Source: Woeseia sp037968755
Lineage (GTDB): Bacteria > Pseudomonadota > Gammaproteobacteria > Steroidobacterales > Woeseiaceae
Direction: 5' to 3'
Length of the DNA stretch: 64,000 nucleotides
NCBI GenBank assembly: GCA_037968755.1
Contig: JBBKWB010000024.1
Span: forward strand, 21,671 to 85,670
The stretch's first letter is position 1; every line of letters starts with the position of its first letter. Under the pieces are notes generated by a model. That model ran no database searches. It was not told the DNA's origin and worked only from the letters and a program-made list of their open reading frames with translations. Shown here piece after piece: positions 1-8,857 of the stretch. Made by a program: the position numbers and the translations under genes.

Positions 1-84
1 CTCAGAGCACCCTCGCCTCGTACTTATCTGGTGCACGGGGCCCGTCGCGGTTCCTCACATCGTAATACGTTCGACCATCTAAAC

Positions 85-873
85 TTAGACGGGCACTTGA
101 AACTCTGTGAGCCGTACGACTTCAGTTTGTATGGCATCACCATCCAATTTAAAAACTCGGAACCCTGGGGCAATCGGGTCGCAGACAAGAGAGTCCGTTT
201 GCGGCTTAAACTGGACTGCAGTCGATGGCGTTGTCAAAAGTTTGACATTTCCAAGGCGGCCTTCGAAATGTTGATGAACGTGACCAGCGCTTACGGCGCG
301 AATCTGTGAGAACTCACCGATCAGTTTGATCAACGCATCCGGATCACGAAGGCCAATCTTATCGAGCCATTCAGACTGAATCCTGAAAGGCGGGTGATGG
401 GTGAACAGGACCGTCGGTTGATCCGAGTGTTTTGTCAATTCCGCTTTCAGCCATTGCAGGTGTTCGTCGTCGACATGGCCAGGTGTCTCCCCTGGGACAT
501 GCGAATCAACACCCAGGAGTCGCCAGCCGGCTAGTTCCTCAGAAAAAGTAATATGCTTTTCGGACGCGCGTCCTGCGCCAGGGAAGGCGTGGCGAATGAA
601 ATCACGATCATCGTGATTGCCGGGAATCAGGTACAGCCGCGGAAAGCGCTCAACAACTAGTTCTTTAAGAATTCTGTAAGTTGCAATTTTCTCGTCATGA
701 ACCAAGTCGCCAGTAAGAACCACAACGTCAAAGTTCCATTGACCAGCATTCTGTCCCGCATCGATAAAATCCAACATGTCGACGAGCGACCTGTACGTTG
801 AAACACCCTTTAACGTCGCGTCCGGGTCGGACAGAAGGTGCAAATCGGTTAGTTGCAGAATCTCAGCTGTCAT
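85..873 (-). CDS. cpdA: CpdA-type 3',5'-cyclic-AMP phosphodiesterase
   Basis: A 262-residue calcineurin-like metallophosphoesterase. The metal ligands are in family order: D10-x-H12, GD at 55-56, GNHD at 85-88, HH at 159-160 and GHVH at 197-200. The C-terminal block around TPSTAVQFKP and IAPGFR resembles E. coli CpdA closely, so cAMP hydrolysis in the cytoplasm is the best call rather than a generic phosphoesterase. The start is ATG with no obvious Shine-Dalgarno sequence. It lies downstream of the TonB receptor gene on the same strand, separated by a strong hairpin, so it is probably its own transcription unit. Cyclic AMP turnover next to a sugar-acid cluster is suggestive of a link to catabolite control, but that is inference. 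Confidence 0.88.
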   Translation of the reverse strand: MTAEILQLTDLHLLSDPDATLKGVSTYRSLVDMLDFIDAGQNAGQWNFDVVVLTGDLVHDEKIATYRILKELVVERFPRLYLIPGNHDDRDFIRHAFPGAGRASEKHITFSEELAGWRLLGVDSHVPGETPGHVDDEHLQWLKAELTKHSDQPTVLFTHHPPFRIQSEWLDKIGLRDPDALIKLIGEFSQIRAVSAGHVHQHFEGRLGNVKLLTTPSTAVQFKPQTDSLVCDPIAPGFRVFKLDGDAIQTEVVRLTEFQVPV

Positions 874-1072
874 TCGTAGTCACGCTATTGAGTTACGCCG
901 TGACCTCGCTTTTTCGGATCGAATGGTTTCGTTAGCCATTGGGTGCCAATTCCGGGCCGGCCTCTCAATAGTATGTCAGCGTTCTCTGGTAAACAGAGTT
1001 TGTCCTGGCGGCGGCAATATTGAGTATGGCAAACAATGTCAGCGGCCAGTGCTATGGCGCACCTAGCTGCGA

Positions 1073-1108
1073 GGCTTTTACCCGAGTGCATACACCCGGG
1101 TAAAAGCC
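1073..1108 (-). terminator. Perfect 12-bp inverted repeat, likely terminator of the TonB receptor gene
   Basis: GGCTTTTACCCG (1073-1084) and CGGGTAAAAGCC (1097-1108) are exact reverse complements separated by 12 nt. The hairpin lies about 50 bp past the stop of the receptor gene (1159) and 200 bp before the cpdA start. There is no clear T-run after it on the minus strand, so it could instead act as an RNA stabiliser or a protein-binding site. Confidence 0.5.
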
Positions 1109-1158
1109 CGCAAATAATGCGCGGCCACTAAGATCCTGGCCAATATTCGAGATTTCTA

Positions 1159-3546
1159 TTAGAAGCTCTTGCTAAGTGTCAAACCGACGGTTCGAGGTGC
1201 TGCGGTATTCACGAGGACGTTTCCACTGACACCGAATCGGCCTCCAGCATTGCTCTCAATTATTTCATCCGTAGCATTCTTGACGTACAAGGCAACTGTT
1301 AGAGAGTCGTCCAGAATCGTTACTCCTGCCCGAAGTCCAAGTAAGGTATACGGATCCAATATCAACAGCGGATCTGCCGGCTCGCCGACAACAGACGACC
1401 GCTCTCCAAGGTGTCGAAGGTCACCCTGGACAAAGAAGTCACCACCACCCATTGCGTTAATCGGAACGCTGTATCTTGCAATAAGGCTGCCAGACCAATC
1501 GGGAACATTCTGAATCCTGTCGCCTGGTGAAGTTACTGTGACACCTTCGCCCGGGTTTTCTATTTGTGCATCTGTGTACGACAAACTTGCCTGGATACGC
1601 AGGCTGTCTGTTAACAGCGTTGTGAACTCGGCCTCAAACCCTTCGATTGTCGCGGAACCAACGTTTGCCGTCAGGACTCTTGTACAGGTACTGCCTGGAA
1701 AATTACCAAGGCTTACTTGCTGCTGCAGATTGGTCCAATCGGTCTGGTATGCCGAAACGTTCAGCGTAGCGCGACCGTCCGCGAATCCCGATTTCAATCC
1801 GATTTCGTTGGTTCGTACGGCATCCGAGCTATACGATCCAGCCGCAAACTGCTGCAGGTTGTTATCGATGATGACCGATTCACACTCGGGTGTTGACGCT
1901 AAATCAATCGGCAAAGTGGCGCCACCAAGCCTGAAGCCTTCTGCGATAGAACCGTAAATATTCATGCTGTCTGAAAGGCTATACGAAACGTTAAATCTGG
2001 GCATCGAATCGCTTTCTGCTTGACCAGTAATCGACTCGTCCGGAATGACCGTATTAGCTGGGTTAAGTTGCGGGCGGCTTTGATCTGTAGATTGATCGAA
2101 AAACCTGATTCCCGCAGCAACTGCCAACCGATCGGTGATATCGAATGAGACGTCAAAAAATAGCGCCTTATTCTCGTCTTGCACATCCCAGGTATTAGCC
2201 AAATAGGTGTCGTTAACAATTGGAAGCGGGATGCTTGGAGCAGCGACTCCCCAACCCGGCGCAAAAAGTATTTGCGATCCGTCCCTCTGTTCATCCATAA
2301 AAAACGCGCCGACAACCCAATTCAATCGGCCCAGAAACGAGCTGTCCGCTCCCGAATAATTTGATTGAATCCGCACTTCTTGTGTGAACGTATCAACTTC
2401 GAATACACCTTCAAGAATACCCAAAGCAGGTATGTAGTCCAGTCCTGCGTCGCTGGCTCCGCCAAGAGCGAACATTACAGGAGTAAAGTCGATTGTCTCT
2501 TCGAACCTGCGCGTATACAGGCCTGAATCCGAATGGATAGTAACTGAGCCTAAGTCGTACGAAACATTCAGCGTAGTCGACGTCATCTCGCTCGCTTTTG
2601 GCTCCAGCATATAGACTTCTTTCGTTCTGTCCCGGGAGTATGCGGTGTTGTACTGACTCATATCGTCAGTGGTGGCTTTCTGCCATAACACAGCAACATC
2701 GACACTTAGCAGGTCACTTGGCGTATATGAGACTGCTGCCCTTATGCCCTTCGACTCAGAAGAATTGGTATCCTGTTGAAACACTGAAGAATCGGTTCGT
2801 TCCAATTCTAACGGCGGCGCTACCGGATATATTGAGTTCGGGACTGTTGTATCGAGCGATGGAATAATTGTATCGATATAGCCACCCGTATTGCGCATCG
2901 TTGCGACAAACCTTGCAGCCAGTACATCGTTGATGATCGGGAAATTAAGCATCGCATTTAATCCACCCCCCTCTCCACCGGAAGCCATTACCTCGGCCGT
3001 TGCTTCCACCACTCCTTCAAACTCTGAGGAATTAGGACGATTGTGGTACAGCTTTACTGCGCCGCCCATTGACGCCGCTCCATACAACGTGCCTTGTGGC
3101 CCTCTTAGCACCTCAATACGATTAATATCAAAGAGCTGGGTATCCACCGGCGTTATAGGAACATCGTTCAAATAGAATCCCGTAGTCGAAGACAACGAGG
3201 ACGCATCGGTCCCGCCGAGTCGAGCATTTGCGACACCCCGAATGACGATATTTTGTCCGCCGCGCTCTCCATACGTATTGTGAGCAATGTTAACGCTCGG
3301 CACGAACTCGAAGTAATCCGCCAATCCCTCTGCACCGAGGTTCTGCAGAGTGTTTCCAGAAAGCGCGGAAACCGAAAGTGCGACATCTTGCAGGGACTGC
3401 TCTCGTCGAGCTGCGGTGACAATAATCTCTTCCAGTACGTCAACCTTCCTGGCATTTCCGCTGGCGTTTGCTTCCTGAGCAACCGCGCCCCCGGTAAAGA
3501 ATCCCGCCAGCACTGCGACTAGCCCCGCTATCTTCTTCACACCCAT
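1159..3546 (-). CDS. TonB-dependent outer-membrane receptor (regulon member)
   Basis: A 795-residue TonB-dependent receptor. An N-terminal signal peptide (MGVKKIAGL...GGAVAQ) is followed by a TonB box (EEIIVTAARRE), a plug domain (IRGVANAR, YLNDVPI, IEVLRGPQGTLYGAASMGG) and a C-terminal beta-barrel ending in an aromatic residue (SKSF). The ATG at 3546 was chosen because GAGGGG precedes it by 6-7 nt and the signal peptide begins there; the open frame extends 40 codons further up without export features. Barrel sequence resembles the iron/siderophore-type class rather than SusC, but in this context a sugar-acid or lipid-like ligand is more likely. A TAACGTTA operator lies 76 nt upstream of the start, linking it to the catabolic genes that follow. 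Confidence 0.9.
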   Translation of the reverse strand: MGVKKIAGLVAVLAGFFTGGAVAQEANASGNARKVDVLEEIIVTAARREQSLQDVALSVSALSGNTLQNLGAEGLADYFEFVPSVNIAHNTYGERGGQNIVIRGVANARLGGTDASSLSSTTGFYLNDVPITPVDTQLFDINRIEVLRGPQGTLYGAASMGGAVKLYHNRPNSSEFEGVVEATAEVMASGGEGGGLNAMLNFPIINDVLAARFVATMRNTGGYIDTIIPSLDTTVPNSIYPVAPPLELERTDSSVFQQDTNSSESKGIRAAVSYTPSDLLSVDVAVLWQKATTDDMSQYNTAYSRDRTKEVYMLEPKASEMTSTTLNVSYDLGSVTIHSDSGLYTRRFEETIDFTPVMFALGGASDAGLDYIPALGILEGVFEVDTFTQEVRIQSNYSGADSSFLGRLNWVVGAFFMDEQRDGSQILFAPGWGVAAPSIPLPIVNDTYLANTWDVQDENKALFFDVSFDITDRLAVAAGIRFFDQSTDQSRPQLNPANTVIPDESITGQAESDSMPRFNVSYSLSDSMNIYGSIAEGFRLGGATLPIDLASTPECESVIIDNNLQQFAAGSYSSDAVRTNEIGLKSGFADGRATLNVSAYQTDWTNLQQQVSLGNFPGSTCTRVLTANVGSATIEGFEAEFTTLLTDSLRIQASLSYTDAQIENPGEGVTVTSPGDRIQNVPDWSGSLIARYSVPINAMGGGDFFVQGDLRHLGERSSVVGEPADPLLILDPYTLLGLRAGVTILDDSLTVALYVKNATDEIIESNAGGRFGVSGNVLVNTAAPRTVGLTLSKSF

Positions 3547-3618
3547 GGTATTCCCCTCGTTCGGCAACTGTTGGTTGGTAACTTTGTGCTTTATTAGTTG
3601 CAACAGAATTAATACATT

Positions 3619-3626
3619 TAACGTTA
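3619..3626. promoter_or_regulatory. LacI-type operator core, upstream of TonB receptor
   Basis: TAACGTTA in the context CATTTAACGTTATAGT, 76 nt before the receptor start codon. It shares its core and flanking T residues with four other promoter-region sites in the cluster. The central CpG palindrome is typical of LacI/PurR-family operators. Confidence 0.6.
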
Positions 3627-3840
3627 TAGTACTTTGGAGCTTACACCATGAAAACCCGAATATCAACTTGGCTTTAACTTCATTTTGAGCAAGGGATAGA
3701 ATGCGTAAAGTCTGGATTTTACAGGGGGTTCAGGCTGGTTCCTTTAAAGCCCTGCCGTATCGTGCAACGCAAAACAAATGATCGGACAGGAGGGCGGAAG
3801 CCCCTCGCATAGTCGCGACATCAGGGCGCCCACGACTCTA

Positions 3841-5226
3841 CTAGCTATTCGACGATAACTCCAAAATCGCCCTTGCTGCGCCATCAATCACGCGTTCGAG
3901 ACAGCCTTTCTTGAACAACGCGACGCCAACCTGATAACTATGCGTCGCGTATTCTGCCTTTGCGGGCAGGTAAGACATATAGCCGTTTACAATATTCATT
4001 ACAGCAATACCGGTACCAGGATACTCGGCCCTCAGCCTGACTTGCAGGTTACTGGATGCCTCGGCCGGAGTGCTGACCAAATAGGAATCCCCAAGTCGCC
4101 ACACAGTTATCTCGATCGCTCTCGACTCATCATCCCCAACTGACGCACACATCAAAAGCCGCCTTTTCAGACGTTCGAGCTTTGCGCGGTCAGAAGTATT
4201 GGCTATCTCTTTTTCTATCTCATTGCGACTGGGTCGCTCTGCCAGTTCGAGCGGTATTGACACAACGCAGGTCGCTATCGTCCGATTTGCGTGTAAATCA
4301 GAGAAGTTCCACTTGCCAAGCGGTGCGCCCGAATCCTCCAGCCCAACGTATGACCAGCTCTTTTCAGGGGGTAGCATCGAGGTGAGGCAAGACAAGACCG
4401 AGAAACCCAATTCACGACCATTCTGATCGGCAATCTGAGTATCCGCGGAATAACTAAGCCTCGGCCCAACGTCTCCGGACGCGCCATGCAAGAAAATACA
4501 AAGAGCATCAGGCGCATGCTGCTCCACCGTTTCACGCATGGCTCCAACATAATCCGGAGATATCAGCCTGTTGGCACCTCCGAGAGAAATCGGATGGCAC
4601 GCGTAATTCACCAGTACCCCTATCGTGCTACCTGACTTGTTCGCAATCCGCCCTACGAGAACTGTGTCATCTGCAGTTTCATCAAGATTCAATCCGCAAT
4701 AGATGCTGCCCGATAATGGTTCGACAAAATTCCTGTTTTGGGCGAGCCCGCATCTTCCGGTCGCCCAGGTTAGTACTGAATCCTGACTGGCAGACCGGGC
4801 TGCACCGATGGCATCTGCACAGGACGCAACTATTTGTTCGCGAAATTCAGCAATAAGGTGCCCACCGGGGCAGTCTTGTTTGTCCAGCGATGTCGGCGGC
4901 GCGGAATGAGTATGGCTCAGATGCAACATCAGTTGATGATTAGTCAAGCCTGTTCTCTGCAAAATACTGAGCCGTATCCCCGACTCGTCATCAGCAGATC
5001 GCCACCAGCCCAGATCGAGACTGATTAACACCAATTCGTCAGTGCCCAGTCCGAACACAATTACTGAAGCCAGCAGCGGCCTATGAACGCCTAGTGCGGT
5101 GTCAAATGCTGAACTACCCCAATTTCGGAAATAGATTTCGGGATTCGGTGTGATATCGGTTCGCGCCACACCGATTCGACCGGCGAAGCCAGAGTGTCTC
5201 AGCTCGGTAGAGTTACTCCTGAACAT
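3841..5226 (-). CDS. Neutral/alkaline ceramidase-like hydrolase, paralogue 1
   Basis: About 461 residues resembling the N-terminal catalytic domain of neutral/alkaline non-lysosomal ceramidases (PF04734). Family features visible are the N-terminal G-x-AR-x-DITP, the metal-binding-like HLSHTHSAP, NYACHPISLGG with SPDYVG, and the FLHGASGDVGPR loop. It is shorter than bacterial ceramidases (about 640 residues), lacks their C-terminal Ig-like domain, and has no signal peptide, so it is probably cytoplasmic. The start is placed at ATG 5226; an in-frame TTG lies four codons upstream. It follows the deacylase gene with a gap of about 43 bp and should be co-transcribed. A paralogue lies at 7325-8716. 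The true substrate is unknown; an amide or ester other than ceramide is likely. Confidence 0.75.
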   Translation of the reverse strand: MFRSNSTELRHSGFAGRIGVARTDITPNPEIYFRNWGSSAFDTALGVHRPLLASVIVFGLGTDELVLISLDLGWWRSADDESGIRLSILQRTGLTNHQLMLHLSHTHSAPPTSLDKQDCPGGHLIAEFREQIVASCADAIGAARSASQDSVLTWATGRCGLAQNRNFVEPLSGSIYCGLNLDETADDTVLVGRIANKSGSTIGVLVNYACHPISLGGANRLISPDYVGAMRETVEQHAPDALCIFLHGASGDVGPRLSYSADTQIADQNGRELGFSVLSCLTSMLPPEKSWSYVGLEDSGAPLGKWNFSDLHANRTIATCVVSIPLELAERPSRNEIEKEIANTSDRAKLERLKRRLLMCASVGDDESRAIEITVWRLGDSYLVSTPAEASSNLQVRLRAEYPGTGIAVMNIVNGYMSYLPAKAEYATHSYQVGVALFKKGCLERVIDGAARAILELSSNS

Positions 5227-5269
5227 TGCTGCGCTCAATCAATTACGTTCGATTTGCCATGATTTTACA

Positions 5270-6298
5270 TTATTGTCGTCTAGCGAGGGCAAACAGGCAC
5301 GAACCATCATCTGCGCGGCCGAGATGGCGGCGTCCTAATACGATACCGTCGAAACTGGTCGTGACGACCACCGGTTCAACGTCAGGCCTGTCGACAAAGT
5401 GGATTTTGGCGCACTCTTGTCCGGCACTCACTTCATCGCCAAGGTTTACGAGCGGTTCGTAAAGTCCGGGACATGGTGCGTAAACGAAATTGTTCGATGA
5501 TAGCCACTCTACCTCGCAGGTTTCTATGTTCTCGCCTACCGTGTCAATGCCAGTATCCTGCAATACCCCGACATGTCTCAGGAACCGCGGAACGCCTGTC
5601 ATGAGCAGTTCCAAGCCAGCTCGTGAAACGCCACCACAACCTCCAAATTCCCCACCGACGGAGTAGACATTTTGAGTAACCGCTTCACTAGAGGCATAGC
5701 CGTTATTCGAGTTTGCTGGAATCCGCGCATGTGCGGTATACGGGGCACCGATGAGCCTTGCCGCTGCGTACGCTATGTCGTTCTGTTGCTTATTCTCGCC
5801 CTCATAGCACGTAACATTTGGCACGAAATCAAGTGATACGCCACCCGAATGCAAATCCAGGTGCCAATCGCATAGTGGAAATATGCAACGACTGATAAAA
5901 AACGCAATCTGCTCGGTGATTGAACCTTCCGGATCGCCCGGGAATGAACGATTCAGATTCAGACCATCAATTGGCGATAGCCTTTTACCCGACAGTGCTG
6001 CGGGAGTGTTTGCTGCGGGCATTATTATCAATCGCCCCTGGATATCCTGGAGACGCAAACTATTCAGAATTTTTGCTAGTACAATCTGGCCTTCATACTC
6101 GTCGCCATGACAACCCGCCATCAGAAACACGGTCGGACCAACACCGTTCTTGAAAACCACGAGCGGTACACGAACGGTGCCCCAAGCATCTGAGTTAATC
6201 GATTGAGGAATGACAAGGTAACCGACCTGCCTCCCGGGCTCATCAAGATCAACGTCTGTCCAGGCAAGTGCGCTCTCATGTATCTGTTGGTTAGCCAT
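5270..6298 (-). CDS. AspA/AstE-family zinc-dependent deacylase
   Basis: A 342-residue member of the succinylglutamate desuccinylase/aspartoacylase family (PF04952), zinc carboxypeptidase fold. Visible motifs: GCHGDEYEG with zinc ligands H64 and E67, the substrate-binding GLNLNR (112-117) and LDLHSGG with the third ligand H150. The C-terminal part resembles the barrel-sandwich domain of the DoeB-like subgroup. These enzymes remove an acyl group from an N-acyl amino compound. It starts at ATG with a good AGAGGGG ribosome-binding site, is divergent from the SDR gene, and heads an operon with ceramidase-like paralogue 1. An 18-bp palindromic operator lies about 97 nt upstream. Substrate not determinable from sequence. 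Confidence 0.82.
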   Translation of the reverse strand: MANQQIHESALAWTDVDLDEPGRQVGYLVIPQSINSDAWGTVRVPLVVFKNGVGPTVFLMAGCHGDEYEGQIVLAKILNSLRLQDIQGRLIIMPAANTPAALSGKRLSPIDGLNLNRSFPGDPEGSITEQIAFFISRCIFPLCDWHLDLHSGGVSLDFVPNVTCYEGENKQQNDIAYAAARLIGAPYTAHARIPANSNNGYASSEAVTQNVYSVGGEFGGCGGVSRAGLELLMTGVPRFLRHVGVLQDTGIDTVGENIETCEVEWLSSNNFVYAPCPGLYEPLVNLGDEVSAGQECAKIHFVDRPDVEPVVVTTSFDGIVLGRRHLGRADDGSCLFALARRQ

Positions 6299-6386
6299 CT
6301 TGCCCCTCTACTGATGAGATCTTTATTCAATAGCGAATAAGTACCAGCCGACAGCCGGCATAGCCTATATACTCTACAACATGAAG

Positions 6387-6404
6387 AAGTGTAACGTTAC
6401 ACTT
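6387..6404. promoter_or_regulatory. Perfect 18-bp palindromic operator in divergent promoter region
   Basis: AAGTGTAACGTTACACTT is an exact palindrome. It sits between the divergently transcribed deacylase (start 6298) and SDR (start 6523) genes and contains the TAACGTTA core seen at four other promoters, so it is probably the best-matching site of the series. Confidence 0.7.
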
Positions 6405-6522
6405 TTCGAAGTCAAATACTCCGTGTGAGTCGAACGTTGGGCATGATTTCCTCCATCCATTTGGGAGGTTTACTAATGCCCTACTTAGCGGCTCGTGAGT
6501 ATCCAGAGGCATGGGGTGACTA

Positions 6523-7275
6523 ATGGGTAGATTTGAAAATCAAATTGCCGTCATCGCTGGCGGTGCGAGTGGCATTGGAAAAGGCATTGTCCACCGCCTT
6601 GCGTCGGAGGGTGCGAGTGTGGTGATTCTGGATATCTCCACTAACAGTCTCGACGAGACTGTTACTGAAATGCGAAACGAATTACTGGACGTAACGGGCA
6701 TCCAACTCGATGTTACCGATGAAGTTGCTGTTCGTGGCACGATTGATTCTGTAGTCGGGCAACATGCTCGCCTTGATATTCTTGTAAACTGCGCCGGCAT
6801 CGTTGGCCCGAGTTCCGTCAATATTGCCGAGTACAGCAGCGCTGACTTTGACCAAACCATTGCTGTCAACTTAAGAGGCTCGTTCTTGCTCACAAAGTAT
6901 TCCGTTATGCCAATGCTGAAACAGGGGTACGGACGAATACTGCATCTTTGTTCGATAGCCGGAAAAGAAGGGAATCCCGGGATGGTCGGATACTCGGCGA
7001 GCAAAGCGGGGCTAATGGGGCTTATAAAGTCAGCCGGAAAAGAGTATGCGAAAGACTGCATAACCGTAAATGGCCTTGCACCGGCGGTAATCGCCACGCC
7101 CATGAATTTGGACACAGATCCGAAAATGCTCGATTACATGAAAGCGAAAATACCCATGAACAGACTTGGCACTGTAGAAGAAGTGGCGTCATTAGCCTGC
7201 TGGATAGTCTCCAATGAGGCCAGCTTCAATACAGGATTCATATTTGACATGTCTGGCGGGCGCGCAACTTACTAG
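6523..7275 (+). CDS. SDR-family NAD(P)-dependent sugar-acid dehydrogenase
   Basis: A 250-residue classical short-chain dehydrogenase. It has the nucleotide-binding GGASGIG (13-19), NCAG (89-92), catalytic N116, S144, Y157 and K161 (YSASK), and a C-terminal SGGRATY that I associate with SDRs of sugar-acid clusters. The ATG is preceded by GGGGTG. Given neighbouring enolase-superfamily dehydratases and a fumarylacetoacetase-family hydrolase, the likely job is oxidation of a 2-keto-3-deoxy sugar acid to a 2,4-diketo acid. A FabG-type ketoreductase role cannot be excluded from sequence alone but does not fit the setting. It is the only plus-strand catabolic gene in the cluster and shares the palindromic operator with the divergent deacylase gene. 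Confidence 0.85.
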   Translation: MGRFENQIAVIAGGASGIGKGIVHRLASEGASVVILDISTNSLDETVTEMRNELLDVTGIQLDVTDEVAVRGTIDSVVGQHARLDILVNCAGIVGPSSVNIAEYSSADFDQTIAVNLRGSFLLTKYSVMPMLKQGYGRILHLCSIAGKEGNPGMVGYSASKAGLMGLIKSAGKEYAKDCITVNGLAPAVIATPMNLDTDPKMLDYMKAKIPMNRLGTVEEVASLACWIVSNEASFNTGFIFDMSGGRATY

Positions 7276-7324
7276 TCCTTAATACTGTCGACGATCAGGA
7301 ACGAGTCGGCGCAAATGAATTGCA

Positions 7325-8716
7325 TCAGCCTGCCGCGCTTAATCTACCTATCACCTGCTGCGTGCCGTCCAGTACTTTCTCCATACATCCCGCCTGGAAT
7401 AACGCCACTCTAACCTGATATAGGTCAGGTACATCATAGGACTCCCTCGGAGGCAGGTAGCTAAAGTAGCCATTCGCGATGTTAAGAACGGCAACTGCCA
7501 ATTCAGGATACGCTGCTCTAAGTGATTGTTGAAATACGCTGTAGGCTTCTGCTGGCAACGCAACCAGTACCAAGTCCCCTATTCGCCACACGGGAATGCT
7601 GATCTCACGGCGATCGCTGTCGCCCATCTCATCTCGGAGCTGCCTGCGCCGCTGCAGACGCTCAAGCATGTAACTATCGCTGGTTTGTCGAATGTCGTTG
7701 TCCAGCTCCTCGAGCGATGGCAAGTTGTGGAATGCCAACTCCACTTTGGCAAATTCCGTGGCTAGTTTTGTATTCGCCGGCTTCGGCCGCAACGCCCACA
7801 GGCCAAGCGGTGCACCGGACTGCTGAACTTGATCAAAAGCCAAGGTCGACTGAACAGGCAGAAACGATGCCAACGTCTCCAGGATTGCATAGCCGATTTC
7901 CAATCCATTCTGATCGGCGACAGCAGGATCCGATGCGTAACTCAGTCGCGGCGTAAGCTCCCCAGAAGCACCATGAAGAAAAATGCAAATGCCGCCAGCT
8001 ATCTCAGCTTCCACAACCTCTCTCATCTTGCCAACGTAGTCAGGTGAAATCTCTGTGTTCCCGCCTCCCAGCGAGACGGGGTGGCAAGCGTAGTTTACAA
8101 GCACCGCACGAACATTATTTTCCTCACCCATGACACGGCCGACCAACAATGTATCATCGGCCTTACAGTCCAGGTTGAGTCCGACAACAGTGGTCGCCCC
8201 CCCTGCTTCCTTCACCGTCTGATCCCTATTGTGAGCAAGCTTGCAGGTCCCATAGGCCCAGGTCACGACACTTTTTTGAGCGCTGTTCTGTGCTTCCTCT
8301 ATCGCACTTGCAGCACCTGTCACTATCTTGTCTCGCCACGGTTGAATCAGATTCCCGCCCGGCTTCCCGGCATTTTGTAAGTCGCTGCGCGGCGCACTAT
8401 GGGTATGAGATAGATGCAGTATCAGCTGATTTTCCGCTAGACCTGATTTATCCAGTATCTGCGAACGAATCTCTGACTCCTCCCGGTTCCCCCAAAAAGA
8501 CAGATCGAGCGACAGTAGGTACAACGAAAGATCAGCATCCAAACCGCGAAACATAACGCAGCTTGCGTACAGGGGCTTATGCACAGCAGTCGCAACATCA
8601 TGCGTGGAACTACCCCAACTTCGCGCATAAATGCCCGGGGGAGGCGTGATGTCTGCTCGACCAAGACCGACATACCCGGAAAATTCGGGATGAGAAATAG
8701 AATCGTTTTGGATCAC
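7325..8716 (-). CDS. Neutral/alkaline ceramidase-like hydrolase, paralogue 2
   Basis: A 463-residue paralogue of the protein at 3841-5226, with the same landmarks: G-x-ADITPPPGIYARSWGSS near the N-terminus, HLSHTHSAP, NYACHPVSLGG with SPDYVG, and FLHGASGELTPR. The GTG start at 8716 is supported by AGGAGA at proper spacing. No signal peptide is visible. It is the last gene of the likely desaturase-Rieske-dehydratase operon, 141 bp after the dehydratase. Two divergent copies in one regulon suggest two related amide or ester bonds in the substrate, or enzymes for stereoisomers; that is inference. Confidence 0.75.
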   Translation of the reverse strand: MIQNDSISHPEFSGYVGLGRADITPPPGIYARSWGSSTHDVATAVHKPLYASCVMFRGLDADLSLYLLSLDLSFWGNREESEIRSQILDKSGLAENQLILHLSHTHSAPRSDLQNAGKPGGNLIQPWRDKIVTGAASAIEEAQNSAQKSVVTWAYGTCKLAHNRDQTVKEAGGATTVVGLNLDCKADDTLLVGRVMGEENNVRAVLVNYACHPVSLGGGNTEISPDYVGKMREVVEAEIAGGICIFLHGASGELTPRLSYASDPAVADQNGLEIGYAILETLASFLPVQSTLAFDQVQQSGAPLGLWALRPKPANTKLATEFAKVELAFHNLPSLEELDNDIRQTSDSYMLERLQRRRQLRDEMGDSDRREISIPVWRIGDLVLVALPAEAYSVFQQSLRAAYPELAVAVLNIANGYFSYLPPRESYDVPDLYQVRVALFQAGCMEKVLDGTQQVIGRLSAAG

Positions 8717-8857
8717 TCTGATCTCCTGTTAACTCTTCAACTCAGCGTACGTCAACAAACCCTGGCAAGAATGCATATGCCGGTACTTGTCCGAATATAA
8801 AATCAGTCGTTGCTATGACAGTTCTTGTTTCAAAATCTAACAATAGCGAGGAACAGG

